Assembly: GCA_026874595.1 (NCBI GenBank)
Contig: CM049307.1
Location: 9,881,579 to 9,945,578 of the forward strand
Origin: Sipunculus nudus
Lineage: Eukaryota > Annelida > Sipuncula > Golfingiida > Sipunculidae
DNA length: 64,000 bases
Direction: 5' to 3'
The position numbers were made by a program, and so were the translations under genes. The notes beneath the pieces were generated by a model. The model saw nothing but the letters and a program-made list of their open reading frames with translations, was not told the DNA's origin and made no database searches. The first letter of the stretch is position 1. The number at the start of each line of letters is the position of its first letter. Of this stretch, positions 27,101 to 42,100 are shown one piece after another.

Positions 27101-30100
27101 TTTTTGAGAAGAAGATTTTTGTAGCCACTTAGCTTACATGGGCTGTTATGGCATATGACTAAATTCAGCTTCCCATAACTCAGCCAAAAGTCACTGAACT
27201 GAGACCATTTGAACAAACCTGAATTATCAACATCTAAGGATAATTTATGTGTGAGATTTAAGAATTTGGCCCAGTGGTTTTTGAGAAGAAGATTTTTGTA
27301 GCCACTTAGCTAAAATGGGCTTTTATGGCATATGACTAAATTCAGCTTCCCATAACTTAGCCAAAAGTCACTGAACTGAGACCATTTGAACAAACTTCCG
27401 AAAGCACTACCCTAGGATCATTTCTGTGCCTTTATTAAACAATTTGGCCATTTCGTTTTAGAGAAGAAGTTATTTGTAGCTGTCAGTATGATACAGGCAT
27501 TGATGATCCCTGTACAAAAAAGGCTGATGCAGGTGGCGCCACCAATACCTCAATTTTAGATATGACTCATGTGACCAACATTGGCATAAAATTTGGTGAT
27601 GATAGCTCAAGCCATTTCTGAGACTGTAATTTTAGTATGCATTTTTGGACAGATGACTAAGTTCAACTTCCTGTAACTCGGCCAAAAATCACTGAACTTA
27701 AATCATTCGAACAAACTTGAGAGAGATTGTTCCAGGAATCATTTCTGTAAAATATTGGATAATTTGGCTGAACAGATTCGGAGAAGAAGATTTTTTAAGT
27801 TTTTTTAGCTTTTTCCCTATAAAATCTAAGAAAATGCAGTTAGCCAAAAAAAAAAAAAGCAAAATCCGATAGAGTTTTTTAGATGACTAATTTTATGCAT
27901 AAAATTTTGTGATGCTAATTCGTGCCGTTTTCAAGATAGTATGGGTTAACGTACAGACGACGGACGACGGAAGACGGACAACGCTCACAGGTTCGCTAAC
28001 AAACACGTATAAAGGTACCAATAACAAACAAATAACAAACACGTGTAAAGGCACCCCTTTCATGTAAACACATTAATCTTCAACGAGCAGCTGGGTGTGA
28101 CTGACCTTTCTGGGCCTTGAGCAGTGCATTCTGGTCCTTGAGCTGCTGGATCTGCTGAGCCATCTCCGTCACCTCCCTCTGGGATGCACTGTAACTTCCC
28201 CTCACTTCCTCCAACTCTCCACGAATCTCCTTCAACTTCACATCCTGAAGATGACAAAAGTTATGCCTCATATTTAATAACCATCTCTCTGTACGATATA
28301 TAACATACAAGGTGAAATGCCCTTGGTGAAAAATTTAAAACAAGCCATTAGTAAGTGCTAAGCAAGAAACATTATCTCTTTTCTGCAGCAAACAGCCAAT
28401 GGTATTTTTCTAAAGCCAGGAGAATAAATTGCTTTCAAAATAAATTGAAATATACCTTATACTGTATCATAGCATGTATTAAAACAATATAATTACAAAA
28501 TATTTGCTGTTCACATCTTAAGTGCAAAGAATCACACTGAAACTGTGTGCGTGTTCATATGTGTGTGCAGAACTTTGTATCTAATTTCTGTTCTAAAAAC
28601 TAACATGACTTCATACAATTTGAAACCATCTAGTGATTTAGGTAAATGTAGAGTATTTTGTCTGACATGGCATTTTGTCAGATTAAAAGGTTTATAATAC
28701 GACTGCAGCAGGTTTACTGTGTGACCTACCTGATCCCTGATGAGTTCCTTGTATTGTTCTACAATACTTTCATGCTGAGCTATTGTTCTGGGTCGGGCCT
28801 TGTCTCCAGCCTCGCCCTCCTTCACCGGCATCACAGAATGTAACACTTCATCTGAAAGTGACACCATTCAGAATCATTACAGGTTCTCTGTGTTCATGAT
28901 TCAGTTCTATCAATTAAGGACAGTTATATAAGGAACTACACAATATCAATTCTGATACAATACTGAACAGCAAAAAATAATATAAACAATTTTTATCATT
29001 AACCATTTATTAATATTTAATATTAATTAAATATTTTTTTAAACTTTACAGAATTTCTAGATATGGAAGATTCCCTATTCAGAATTGACAGAACAGGTAG
29101 CTAATAACTGAGCTTTTCATATAAAGCATAAAATCAGTTTACCGAAACTCACAATGGACAGGACTTGGCCAACTTCTTTCAATGAAAATGTACATTAGAT
29201 TTTACATCTTAACTGTACTTCCATGTTACTCATACCCAGTACCCCACTGTTCATTGTCAACTCTTTGTAGGTATTTGATAAGGAAATTTAAGTTTTATGC
29301 TTTCAATGTTACAAATTTAGAGAGCAGTGGCACCCATATGAACACTCCAGAAAAAGGATAAATAATGTTTATTTAATTAATCAACATTAAATCTACAGAC
29401 AAGCATTTAATCAACACTTACTTTCTAACTTCTTGAATATCCTGGTGAACACATGGTCCATTGTGACTTCATTAGGCTGCTTGTAGCTGAGCTGAGGGTT
29501 TTTAGCTGCCCAGGTGTATGCCTCCTGCTTCGTGACTTGTGTCAGCTTATCTGTAAATGTCTCCATTCCTATCCTCTTCTCAATGATCTGCCTGAGGGCC
29601 TGGCTGCAAAAGAAAAAAATATGTATTAAGAACCCCAGCTGGAAAGTATTACGTCTCACTATGAATACAAAGAACTGAGTAAGTAAGCATTTAGAATTAT
29701 TTTAATTTAAATTAACAACAATACCAGCTCCCTTTTTACCAAAATGGAAATAAAAGATTGTTAATAACAAAACAATATTCAGTTACATATAAATCCAAAT
29801 TTACAAAAAATCATTTAATGTTGGTGTTATACAGTGTAATGTTTTCTGAGTAACTTGGGAATTTTATCAGAAACCAGCAAATCAGCAAATCAACTTGAAG
29901 TAAAAAGTTCAAGAATAGCTTCTATATTGGGATCTTATAGATTATATATTTTATGCCAAACTAGAAGGAATTAAGCTAAGTAGTTTTGATAATAGGTTAG
30001 TTTCAAAAGTCGAATTTTTAATGTTTCTGCTGCATGAAGAAAAAAAGGCCAAAGTGACCTCATTTCAAGTATGGCAAAAGACTTCGCCCCATCTACTTGC

Positions 30101-33100
30101 ATTCAAGATATAGCTTAATGGTTTTGTTTTGAGCCCTGTTATCAAAAGTTCAGCCAGATAGATATCAGACAAAGGGTCATTGCTTTATGCATTATTCAAA
30201 TATACATGAATATGCAGAACTTGATAAAAAGATGGATAGGTAGATCCATTACCTCTGATGGTTGTCCACCTGTTCCTCGTTGTACATGACACAGATACCA
30301 AGGAGGAAGGCACACAGGCCCTGTATCAGCAGCTCCTGCTCATCTCCCTCCGACGCTGACACCTGGGATATCAGCTAACACAGGTCAAGGAGAAATCATG
30401 CAGGTTCCAACAACCCTACTGGTCCCACCAACTCTTCCAGACAAGTTTATCACACTAATGAAAATCACAAAAACTGTCACAGGCCATTACACTGTGAAAT
30501 ACCATATGAATTTGATTCTAATAATTTTTATTCTGAATGTAAGGATCAATCAACCTGAAAGAATATTATGATACACCAGGTACAACGTTTATCCAGATTT
30601 GAAAAAGCATAAGAAATATTTTCAGTTCTTTCAAAATCTGTAAGGTTAACAAATATATAAATTATACTTTATTAGACTAAATTTATAATTATACTATGAT
30701 TAATAAACTGGAAAGTTAAGGCAAAACATATGACATTGCAAAAATTAACAATTCATTTACAAAATATGTGACAAATATAGACTTGACATGACAGTGAACT
30801 TTTCCAAAGGATACAAAAGGCACATTGGCAGCATTATGCAGAAAATGAGTCACAGTCAATGCACTGTCAGCCATCCAGCCGCATAACAACTGAAGTATTC
30901 CTACGCGGGTCTGAAACTTGGCCCCCTGGAAAAAGATTAATTCTCATACAAAATTGGTGCTTAAAGGAAAATTTCATATAAAAACACATACTCTGACTAT
31001 ATGAAGCGGCTTAAACTCTTAATTTATCTAAGTTTTACTTGGACTTTAATATTCATTTAAAATTTAGGATTAAAAAATATGTATATCCAAGCATTTATAA
31101 AGTTTACATTTTACTCCTGTAAAAATATTGGCCAGGTGAGACATTTAAATTTCTGTGTCTAACACACAATGACTTGAGGTCCGAACTTCTTAAATTTGTG
31201 TTAATTACAATTACAAACAGATGAAGTGACAAACAGCCACTGTTATCCTTTATCTTAAAGTCAGGTGCATCTCATAATAACATGGGACGTGCTTACAGCT
31301 TCAGTGCAGACAAATGAAGTATGATCTATGCTTTATTGAAAATGGTGCCCTCTGTTGAGGTATACCTGTATTAGGATGTTAGTGCATTGCTGTAACAGTG
31401 AGACAGGAGGATTTCCCAGGCTGGTGGCAAGCTGAACCCGCAGCAACTGTTCCTTCTGACTGCTGTTCTCAACAATGGAATGTAGCAGAGCAATGGCAGC
31501 AAACCAGGTAGACAGGGAGTCAGCACTGAACAGTCCACCACATAACAGCTGGCCCGCCGATATTGCGTTCACTAAAATATGAAGTATAAAATGTCACCGT
31601 TAATTAAAGTATATGACAGACTTAATAAAAGTATCGATAGCTCATTATCCAACACACTATACACCCATCTGAAAAAATCCATTCACCTATATTTTGATCC
31701 ATTACAATTAATAGCTTTTAAACACACTTTTTCATTTTTCACCATAAAATACCAAACAAATGATTTCAATAAATTCCACAGTACCTGCTGGTTTATCACT
31801 TCTACACCAGAGATTTTCAGTTTCAAAGAGTTGTAAAGGTTATGCTTTACTCTATTTATAGCCAAAAAGAAACAACTGATAAACAAATCACCCACATCTG
31901 TGAAGAGCTCTCCTTAAATATGGTCAGATGTCTAAATTTGCATTTGCAGGATCCAATAAGTCATCAGAAAAATATGCACAAATAGGAAAATTCTTTATTC
32001 TTTTTGCAAATCATAGCATCACCATGGTTTTAGGGCCTCAACATATTTTATTATACCAGTAATTTCTTAAATTGTGCAAACAAGTACCAAAAATCTTGAC
32101 ATTATATAAGGACAAGTCCAAAAAATATCATTAACTAACAGGAGTTAAGACACAATGAAGCTCATTCAAACAGCAGTTCCTTTAATTTTTAGTGACCAGT
32201 CAAGCATTCAAGCTGAGCCCTGCTCCTGGTCACGGTGCTGGTGACTTACTGTCAGCACTGGTAGGCAAGAGTGTCTGTACAATCTGTGACTGTCCCAGTT
32301 CGTTCTTATACAGGAATGACTGGAAGCAATACAACACAGCACAGCGCAGGACGAATGGCTGCTTCTCATTCACCATGGACATCAATAGCACGACAATGGC
32401 TGGCCTGGAAAAAAAAAACAAATATTAAACAATCTGCTGAAGTAATATGCACTGTTAAAGAAGGTTGTCATGTTGTCTTTGTAATGAGGAATTCAAATAG
32501 ATTAAGAAAAGCACTCTTACTAAAGGATCATTATATTGTTTTTTCTTGTACAACTGGTTTATATTATCTGGAAAGAACTGTGTTCCTCCAAGCAAGTAAA
32601 CTCCTTAGAAATTTTAAACATGTCTTAAAGATAATTGTTTAAATATAATTTTAATCTGCTTTTGGTGTTGTTTTGGAGACATATACCTTTTGAGTGTTTT
32701 TTATTAAGACTTCATGAAAATGTCTAGAATATTTGTATTTAAATGAATTAAAATTATAAATGGTTGATTATCTTAAATAACACACATATTTGCATTTCTG
32801 CTATTATATAAGATGTTCATTTTATGTATGTAAGTGTGGATATATAAAAGTCACCAATAATTGGTTTTGCAGATTTTTACACTGAGACAAATTTTTACAG
32901 ATTTCTCACACATACCTGGGAGGATTGGACGGTGCCATAACTGATGCAAAATACTCCTGGTTGCCTTGGTTACCCCGGATAATCTCTGACACTGTGTTGA
33001 TTGTCTGAAGAAATGAATATTACATATAAATTACTTGCAGTGAATAAAACAATTTGGTTTCTTTCTTAAGTCAGCTCTACATATCTCCAAGTTGAACTTT

Positions 33101-36100
33101 TTTAATCCCTTAACTGAACCCAAAATCTCACTTGACCAACATATGAATAGCATTTGTTTTAAATCATACCAATCCCTTCTATTAACATCCAATACTGGAC
33201 ATAACAAAAGGAACGCAACAAATGCATACTTTTTGTAACCTCTGACCTCATTAAATATGCAAAGATTTTGCAATAAATCAAACTCCAATGAGATATTTTA
33301 TTGGTAAATGTTAATGGTGATTTTAAAAAAATCTTTAAATTTCTTGGTAAGTTAGCATAGCAGCGCCAAGGGCTGGTGACCTCTGACCTCATTAGGCATG
33401 CGCTGATATTTCAAACAACCTGTTTATAAGACAAGCATAACTTTACATACTGACAACTAAAGGCATGAAATATGATTGATAAATACTGGCAGAATCATCC
33501 CCGAGGATACTGAACATACGGATAAATGTGTATAATACTAAACCAACTACCTCAGTCAAGACGTCTGCTGGAACACCACTAGCCATCAAAATGGAACACA
33601 GCTGCTGCAGTAACCCTGTAAAAGCAAATACACATTTCCATGCATTTAATATGTAGGTAAAGAACATACATTCATTCAAACTGAGTATATATTCAAACCA
33701 GAACTATTTCTACTATCTAACAAATATTCATTTGAAACATCAGACTTAAGCTTTGATGAAATTTAATCATTTACAAGAAAATGAATTAAATGCAAATATG
33801 TCAAACTCTAAGGGAGCCCAGAATGTAAATGATCAGAAGAAATGAGTAAATATTACAGCATGTACTGAGAGGTGCTCACCACACTGGCTCATGACCTTTT
33901 GACACGACACCAGCTGCTGATGTGGGCTGCTAGGAGACACTAGCGTCCTCACCAACTGAAAGATAAAACAAAAATCAATGATTACTGTTAAAAGTCAAAT
34001 ACTCACTCCTCAAGGGCAGTGACACTTGGAACCAGAAAGGTCCTGAGTGAAACCAAGTTGAAGCCTGTGTGAAGTTGAATGTTTAATTAATTTTCCTAAC
34101 TGCTGGAAAGTGAAGAAATAATGTTTATTTATAATGGGGATTGGAAAGACATTTCTTTCAAGAATGATCATGCACTAACTAACAGATGCAGTCATCTGTT
34201 AAACAGAGCTAAATAGGATACCAGAACACCAGAGTAAAACAGAATAACATATTTGACTAAAGTACTAGAGTATTCTAGAATATCAGCATTGGACAGAATA
34301 CTTCATATAAAATACATAAGAGTTAAACAGGAGTGTCCAGAGGATTATCACTGTACTTGTAACAGGATAAAACTAGATGTGTTGGCAAATTAGAAACATT
34401 TGTTAAATTTTGTAAAATATTTTAAGTTCAGGAGGTGTTGTATGGTCAAAAGTAGGTCAACAAGGGCAAAATGCAAACTCGATCTGTAAAGGGTCATTAT
34501 CAAGCAACACACCAAAAATCAGGCCAGTATCTGCAGGCATTGTGAAAAAAAGTCCATATATGTGCATTTTTCATGAAAATTTCTGTCTTTCATGAAATTT
34601 TCTATGTTCAGGATCTGTCATATGGTGAAAACTAGGTTAACTGGGAAGAAACGCGAACTCGATCTGTAAGTGGTCAATTTGCGCCCACAGACCAAACATT
34701 AGGCCAGTATCTGTAAGCATTGCATTGCGAAACTAGAATATTAGCAAAAGTTGATAATCATTTATAAATTTTAATTGGAGAGGTATATACCATGTTTCAT
34801 AACAATCCACCAAATGCTTCCTGAGAAATAAGTAAGTTTTTTTCTATACTAAGCTCTGTGACCTTGAAAAGTAGGTGAAGATCACCCATCTTTGAACTTG
34901 ACCAAGATTTTGTAAATAAAATGCAAAAGCACTGAAGAAATGAAGTTCCTGTGTTGAATACCTTTGGAGATATCCTGCACAAAAGGCCAAAATTGAAAAA
35001 ATCTGATAAAATTTCATTAAAAAATCAGAAATTGCAGGTGGCGCCACCAAAATTGTGCAGCACATACAGACCATCAGTCCCAATGATCATAGTAAGTTTA
35101 GTGAAAATCCACACAATGGTTCCTGAGATATAAACTTCTGAGTGTTTTTCTATAATCAGCTCTAAAATGTAGAAAAATGGGTCAAGTTCACCCATCTTTG
35201 AACTTGACCAAGATTTTATCGATATACATCTTCACTGATGAAATAAAATTCCAACTGTGATTCCTTTTAGAGATATCCCGCTCACAAGGTAAAAGTTAAC
35301 AGACGCGGAACGGATGGACGGACAGACACCGGACAGACAGCTGGACAGATGGACAGCTTGGGTGACGACAATAGCCCATCAGCCTATGAGCTGAGGGCTA
35401 AAAACGGCTGTACATGTGTATTTGTCATGAAAATTTCTATTTTTCATGAATTTTTCTTAATTTAGGAGCCGTAAAACGGTCAAAAGTAGGTCAACCGGGA
35501 CGAAACGCTAACTCGATCTGTAACTGGTCATTATCTGCCCACACACCAAAAATCAGGCCCATATCTGCAGGCATTGCGAAAAAAAGTCCGTACATGTGTA
35601 TTTGTCATGAAAATTTCTATTTTTCATGAAATTTTCTAAGTTTAGGAGCCGTAAAACGGTCAAAAGTAGGTCAACCGGGACAAAACGCGAACTCCATCTG
35701 TAACTGGTCATTATCTGCCCACACACCAAAAATCAGGCCAATATCTGTAGGCTCTGCAAAAAAATCCATACATGTGTATTTGTCATGAAAATTTCTATTT
35801 TTCATGAAATTTTCTAAGTTTAAGAGCTGTAAAACGGTAAAAAGTAGGTCAACCAGGACGAAACACGAACTCAATCTGTAACTGGTCATTATCTGCCCAC
35901 ACAGTAAAAATCAGGCCAATATCTGCAGGCATAGCGAAAAAAAAGTCCGTACAACTGTTTGATTTCGGAATGACGGAAGGACGGACATGGGTAAAACTAT
36001 ATGCCCCGGCCACTTTGTGGGGGCATAAAAAATTAGGGCTGGCACAATAAATCAAAATATTGATATTGACCAATGTAAGTAAGCAAAATTGATATAATAA

Positions 36101-39100
36101 TCACTAGCTCTGACAGGAATCAATATCAGAAATATATACACAATTCACATTATATTCACAGATTATTCTTAGTCTGGGTAGCAGAGAAAACACTGCCATG
36201 AAAATAGTGAGTTTTATCAAGTTATTAAATAGCAAATTAAATGCAGTTTACCCTAGTATATGTTTTTTTCATGACAATATGCTAATTGTATCCGCCAAAA
36301 CAGAGTTTTGTGGATACTATGTTTTCAGCTGCACACCGCCGCCGCCGCGGCGTTGGTGTCCGGAGAACTCCTCCGTAACCGCTGGGCGGAATTTTCCGAA
36401 ACCCGGGATTATGTTCGGGTCACATGTGAACTGCTGCGCCCTGATTTTGTTTTGACCTCTGACCTTTCCTCTGCGCTCTGCGTCCGTTTGTGCGTCTGTT
36501 TCCACACATAAACCCACATATCTCGGGAACCGTTTGACAGATCAGGAAAATTTTTTTGCACAAATGTAGCCCTCGGAGAGCTTTATAACATACACCAAAA
36601 ATGGTGGAGCCACCTGCAACCATGTTTGCACAGTGTCCATCTGTTCGTCTGCCTTGGGTTAAAATCACTCATATCTCTGCAGTGACTTAACTAATTCACC
36701 TGAAATTCAGCATGCGTAAACATCCTGGATAGCTTTTCTGATTTTATGACAGGTGGCGCCACCTACATTCACGTTTACGCTGCAGACATCCAAGCTCATA
36801 TCTCGGGAACCGTTTGATCGATCAGGAAAATTCTTTTGCACAAATGTAGCCCTTGGAGAGCTTTATAACATACACCAAAAATGGTGGCGCCACTTGCAAC
36901 CATGTTTGCACAGTGTCCATCTGTTCGTCTGCCTTGGGTTAAAATCACTCATATCTCTGCAGTGACTTGACTAATTCACCTGAAATTCGGCATGCGTATA
37001 CATCCTGGATAGCTTTTCTGATTTTATGACAGGTGGCGCCACCTACATTCACGTTTACGCTGCAGACATCCAAGCTCATATCTCGGGAACCATTTGATCG
37101 ATCAGGAAAATTCTTTTGCACAAATGTAGCCCTTGGAGAGCTTTATAACATACACCAAAAATGGTGGCGCTACTTGCAACCATGTTTGCACAGTGTCCAT
37201 CTGTTTGTCTGCCTTGGGTTAAAATCACTCATATATCTGCAGTGACTTGACTAATTCACCTGAAATTTGGCATGCGTATACATCCTGGATAGCTTTTCTG
37301 ATTTTATGACAGGTGGCGCCACCTACATTCACGTTTACGCTGCAGACATCCAAGCTCATATCTCAGGAACCGTTTGACCGATCAGGAAAATTTTTTTGCA
37401 CAAATGTAGCCCTTGGAGAGCTTTATAACATATACAAAAAATGGTGGCGCCACCTGCAACCATGTTTGCACAGTGTCCATCTGTTCGTCTGCCTTGGGTT
37501 AAAATCACTCATATCTCTGCAGTGGTTTGACTAATTCACCTGAAATTCGGCATGCTTATACATCCTGGATAGCTTTTCTGATTTTATGACAGGTGGCGCC
37601 ACCTACAATCAAGTTTACACTGCAGACATCCAAGCTCATATCTAGGGAACTGTTTGAACGATTGGGCCAAAATTTTGCATGTGTATAAATCTCATATAGC
37701 TCTTTATCATACGCAAAACTGGTGGCGCCACCTGCAGCCATGTTTGCACAGCTCCCGTCTGTTTGTCTGCCATGGGATAAAATCACTCATATCTCGGCAG
37801 TGGTTTGACATATCTGCCTAAAATTTTGCAAGTTTATACATCCCCGACAGCTTTCTTGATTTTATGACAGGTGGCGCCACCTGCATTCTAGTTTATGCAG
37901 CAGATATCCAAGCTCATATCTTGGGAACCGTTTGACCGATTGGGCCAAAATTTTGCATGTGTATAGTTCTCACAAAGCTCTTTATCATACGCTAAACTGG
38001 TGGCGCCACCTGCAACCCTTTTTTGCACAGCGTCCATCTGTTTGTCTGCCAAGGGCAAAAATCACTCATATACAATATAGTGGTTTGACTTATCTGCCTT
38101 AAATTTTGCATATGTATACAACTTGGACGGCTTTCTGGATTTTTTGGTAGGTAGCGCAACCTACATACACAATTTGGCTGCAGACATCCATGCTAATATA
38201 CAACACTTCACCCGTTCCACTCTGATTTAGGCGGATACAAGTAGTCGCTTGTCGACTACCCGTATTCTAGTTTATAATGGCTATATTGTTGGTAAATTTT
38301 ACTCTTTTATATATATTCCCATATTTTATCAACAATCTCTTGCTAATGATAAATACTTACATAACTCCAAACACTAACTTTATCTAGAATTTATTACATA
38401 ATTCAATTCCACCCCAACACCATTTAATCAGCCTTGATTATGTTATAATGTCATGTATAACAAAGCATAGTTAATGATGTATGAATAAAGTGGATTACCT
38501 GAAGCATGAGATGTATGTTGGTGACCTTCTGAGCTGACCAGCCTCCCTGGGGGTTGTCATCCACTGGCTCTAGCTGGAAGAATGGTGCAAGTTTCTGGAT
38601 GAAGGAGCCCTCCTTGAAGAAGTTCTGGTTAGATGTGTTTGTCTTCAGGAGGTTCAGAAGCAACAGAAGGCAGTCCTCAACCACAATACCTGCAGCAGAC
38701 CAGACATAAGGAACGATTAAAAGGTGGCCAGTCTGGGTACACATTTCTTGACAGGCAAAAAGAAATTGATGTATCTTTTAACTTAAGTTCCACTTAGTAG
38801 ATGCATGTATGTAAAATGATCAGAAAACATATAACATCAATTTACATTGGTTCTATGTGTTATGCTTCACTTGCAGTGAAAACAAGTCCTAACATTATCC
38901 AACAAAAGATAATACAAGAAGAAATTGAGGTATTTGGATAATCTCAATAAAATAAGGTTTCTTTTTATTATCTCTGCAACTATTTCACAGTCAGAAAGGG
39001 AGTCTGGATGTATGCTCGACAGACTTTTCTCTATGTGTGCTTGGCAGACTTATTGATATAATTTTTGCATTAAATATTCCTGCCTTGCAAGCCTCCCACA

Positions 39101-42100
39101 GTGTTTTTTTTTTACCATTTGGTGTTAACATTTTGTGACATTAAAGAAGATAAATACATGACTGTTAAGAAATAATATGTATGTGGAGACATATAGGAAA
39201 CAGTTCCTGATCAAGATGCAAGACTGGCTGGTGCTGACACCTAGTGGTATTACATAAATTAACTACATACCTGTCACCACAACAAGGTATTTTGGAATCA
39301 GTGGTCTCACTGTTGGTACTGTATGAGTCAGCTACTAAAGTAAATAAATCCAAGAAAGTGACACTAAGTCAGGAGTACAAATAACTGATACATGAACATA
39401 CCTCCATCACTGTTTCCCTCCTCACTGATTATGTCTAACAGTCTCTCAAATGCATTCTCAAATGCCACAATCTTCTGAATATTAGCATTACCCTTGGTCA
39501 GCTGGATCAGTAGTAAGAGGCCCTTTGGAATAATAATTATGTATATATTCTATTAAGAACTTTTAGGGCACCACCTTGATATTCATATGGCATTATCTCC
39601 CCTTCCAAAGAAAGTTTACAATATAATGCCAACATTTGTTTGGTTTTGAAACTGATTATTGCTTTATAGCAAAAGGTCTATTCAATGTGGTATGAATGCA
39701 ATATTTTTTATAACTTAAGATCTCAAAGCTTGGTTCAATGAAAATAAGATACTCCAGCATAACTAGAATGTAAGGTATCTGGAAATGGAAAGATGCTTTT
39801 AAACAAAGAAATATTTTCATTAAATAGGAAACTTTACATCTGAATAATAATTATATAAATAAGGGGACATGTATTTTATATCATAAAAGCAAGTGCCTTC
39901 TTGAAGGGGAGGTCATGATTGCAGTTTTTAATTTATTATGCATTAGACAACCTACATCATTCCTGATGATCTCTCTGCTGTCTGACAACAAGTCCATCAG
40001 TTTGGACACTCCCATCGGGCTGACCAAGATGGCTTCCTGAAGGTTGCGACCCTTGTTGGTGAGTAGGATAGTTAGAAGTTTCACTGATGGCCACCTCACA
40101 TGAAAGTCATACTCCTGTTCAAAAGAAAGTACTATTTCTATAAACATTTTGACTAAATTTGATAACATGTTTATTCTGTGTTATGAATTTATACTAAAAT
40201 CAACTGACTTCTTACATATATAGGTATATGAAAATAAGTTAACAAGCCAAGGTGTCTTTGTAAGTGAAGGAACTTGCACCACTATTTCAACTAGAGTCAG
40301 TCTCTGCAATTTATGAAAGACAACGAAGCTACTGTCTCTTTTTCTTTTAATATTTAAAAACAAATTCCACTGATCAACTGATTTAACATTCAGGTAGGTC
40401 AGTAAAGATTAAATACATTTGTAACACTGATTTGCTGATGATGTGTGAATTAGGAAAACCTTGAAGGGCCATATTGCCATATTAAACTTTGTAAAGAAAT
40501 CCCATAAGTATTTAATATGAACTGTGTCATTTTTTATACATTAACCACATTATCCAAGATATATAAATATTACCTCCAGCAATGACAGGAGCAGAGAAAT
40601 GTTGTCTTGATTCTTTATGAACATTTCAGTGAACTGACTGCCAAGGTCTTCTGGTAGATCAGGCATGGGCTCTTCTCCTACAAAATAAAGGAGAAAACAT
40701 GTCATGTACAGGACTGGTATATTTACTGATTTCACAAATTACCACTTTTTCAAGAAGGCAAGAAACACTGAACTTACCATTAAAAGATAGTCTTGCATTT
40801 AACCTAATTTTTGTATCTCACTGACTGACAAGAATATCTTGTGTTCCCATACAAATGATCACCAACAGCACCAGTATTAAGAAAAACATTCCTGTCACAG
40901 CTAGAAACCCTTGTCCAAAACTACCATTGAACAACAAGATATACATTAGTTTTTCTGTAAAATGTTACAAAGATGTAACATTTACAGAAGTATATTCACA
41001 TGTACATATTATCTCTTTATGCATCAGCAGTCACTCTGTCTTATAGTTCAGATATCAGCAATGTCAGTGGCATTATCTGAATCATCCCAATAATATCTGA
41101 ATACACACAATAAAGCCAATCAAGCTCTGTGACCCAACATAAACCCCTCTGAATATAGAACAGGGCCGTCTGAAAATAATTTATCCATAAATGTATACGC
41201 CATACAGCCATACAAATATGACTATATAGCTATACAGATATCATCATACAGCCATACAGATATCACTGCATAAGCCATACAGAGATACAGATTTCACCAT
41301 ACGGCCATACAGATATCACTGGCTGTAACACCCTCATGATGACATTAAGAACATATTCAAAATACACCAAGTCAAACAGAAAACAATAATGAAAGTCTTC
41401 TCTTTAGGACCCATAACTTTTGTAACCATATGCTAGTTCCTGTACAATATAAATAAACAAAGTATGCAGTTTACAGTATAATGCTCATGTTTCAGGTGTC
41501 ACTTACCATCTTCCATGGGCTCGTTTGACATGACATTGCATAATGTGTCCAGAGCATATCCTATGATCTCAGAATCATTCCTAAAATAAAGAGTTAAACT
41601 TCATTTTTAGAACTATACCATTTGACTCCTGCTCAATGTGGCATTTTAAACTTTTGATACAACAGTTTTACCAGTTCTAACCAAATACAAAATTTTTTTT
41701 ATCACAAAAAGATATGTCAAAATATATTTCATCTGTACTGAATGTCTAGTCTTTTAAAGACAAAACAGAGATAACGCAAGCAGAAAGCAGTATGCAATTA
41801 AGGACAAGCAGTGCAAATAAGAATTTAGATAATATATGCTTACCTGTCTGTCTGAAGAACACTGATCAAGATCCCCATGGCCTGAGTACCCACTTCAAGG
41901 CGGAATTTCTGTTGATTTGTAAAGAAAGTATGTATCTACATTTGTAAAGACCATAAAAGATAGACATCCTGAATTAAAAGTATCACCTGTGAAGTAGTTA
42001 TTCTATTGCAATTCTGATTCAGCAAATATTAATTTATTTTTCACATGCTTTGACAGTATGTCTCAGATGATCATTAACCAAACTTTGTGAAACATACAGT

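Noticed and set aside
32192-32642. Plus-strand frames over 32192-32642
   Set aside because: Shadows of USO1 exon 12 (32250-32404), which matches p115 on the minus strand.
36753-37534. Three consecutive similar 70-73-codon open frames (MAPPTFTFTLQTSK...)
   Set aside because: They arise from the 280-bp tandem units. 280 is not a multiple of 3, so the units are in different frames and cannot form one repeat protein; they also lie in a USO1 intron on the opposite strand.
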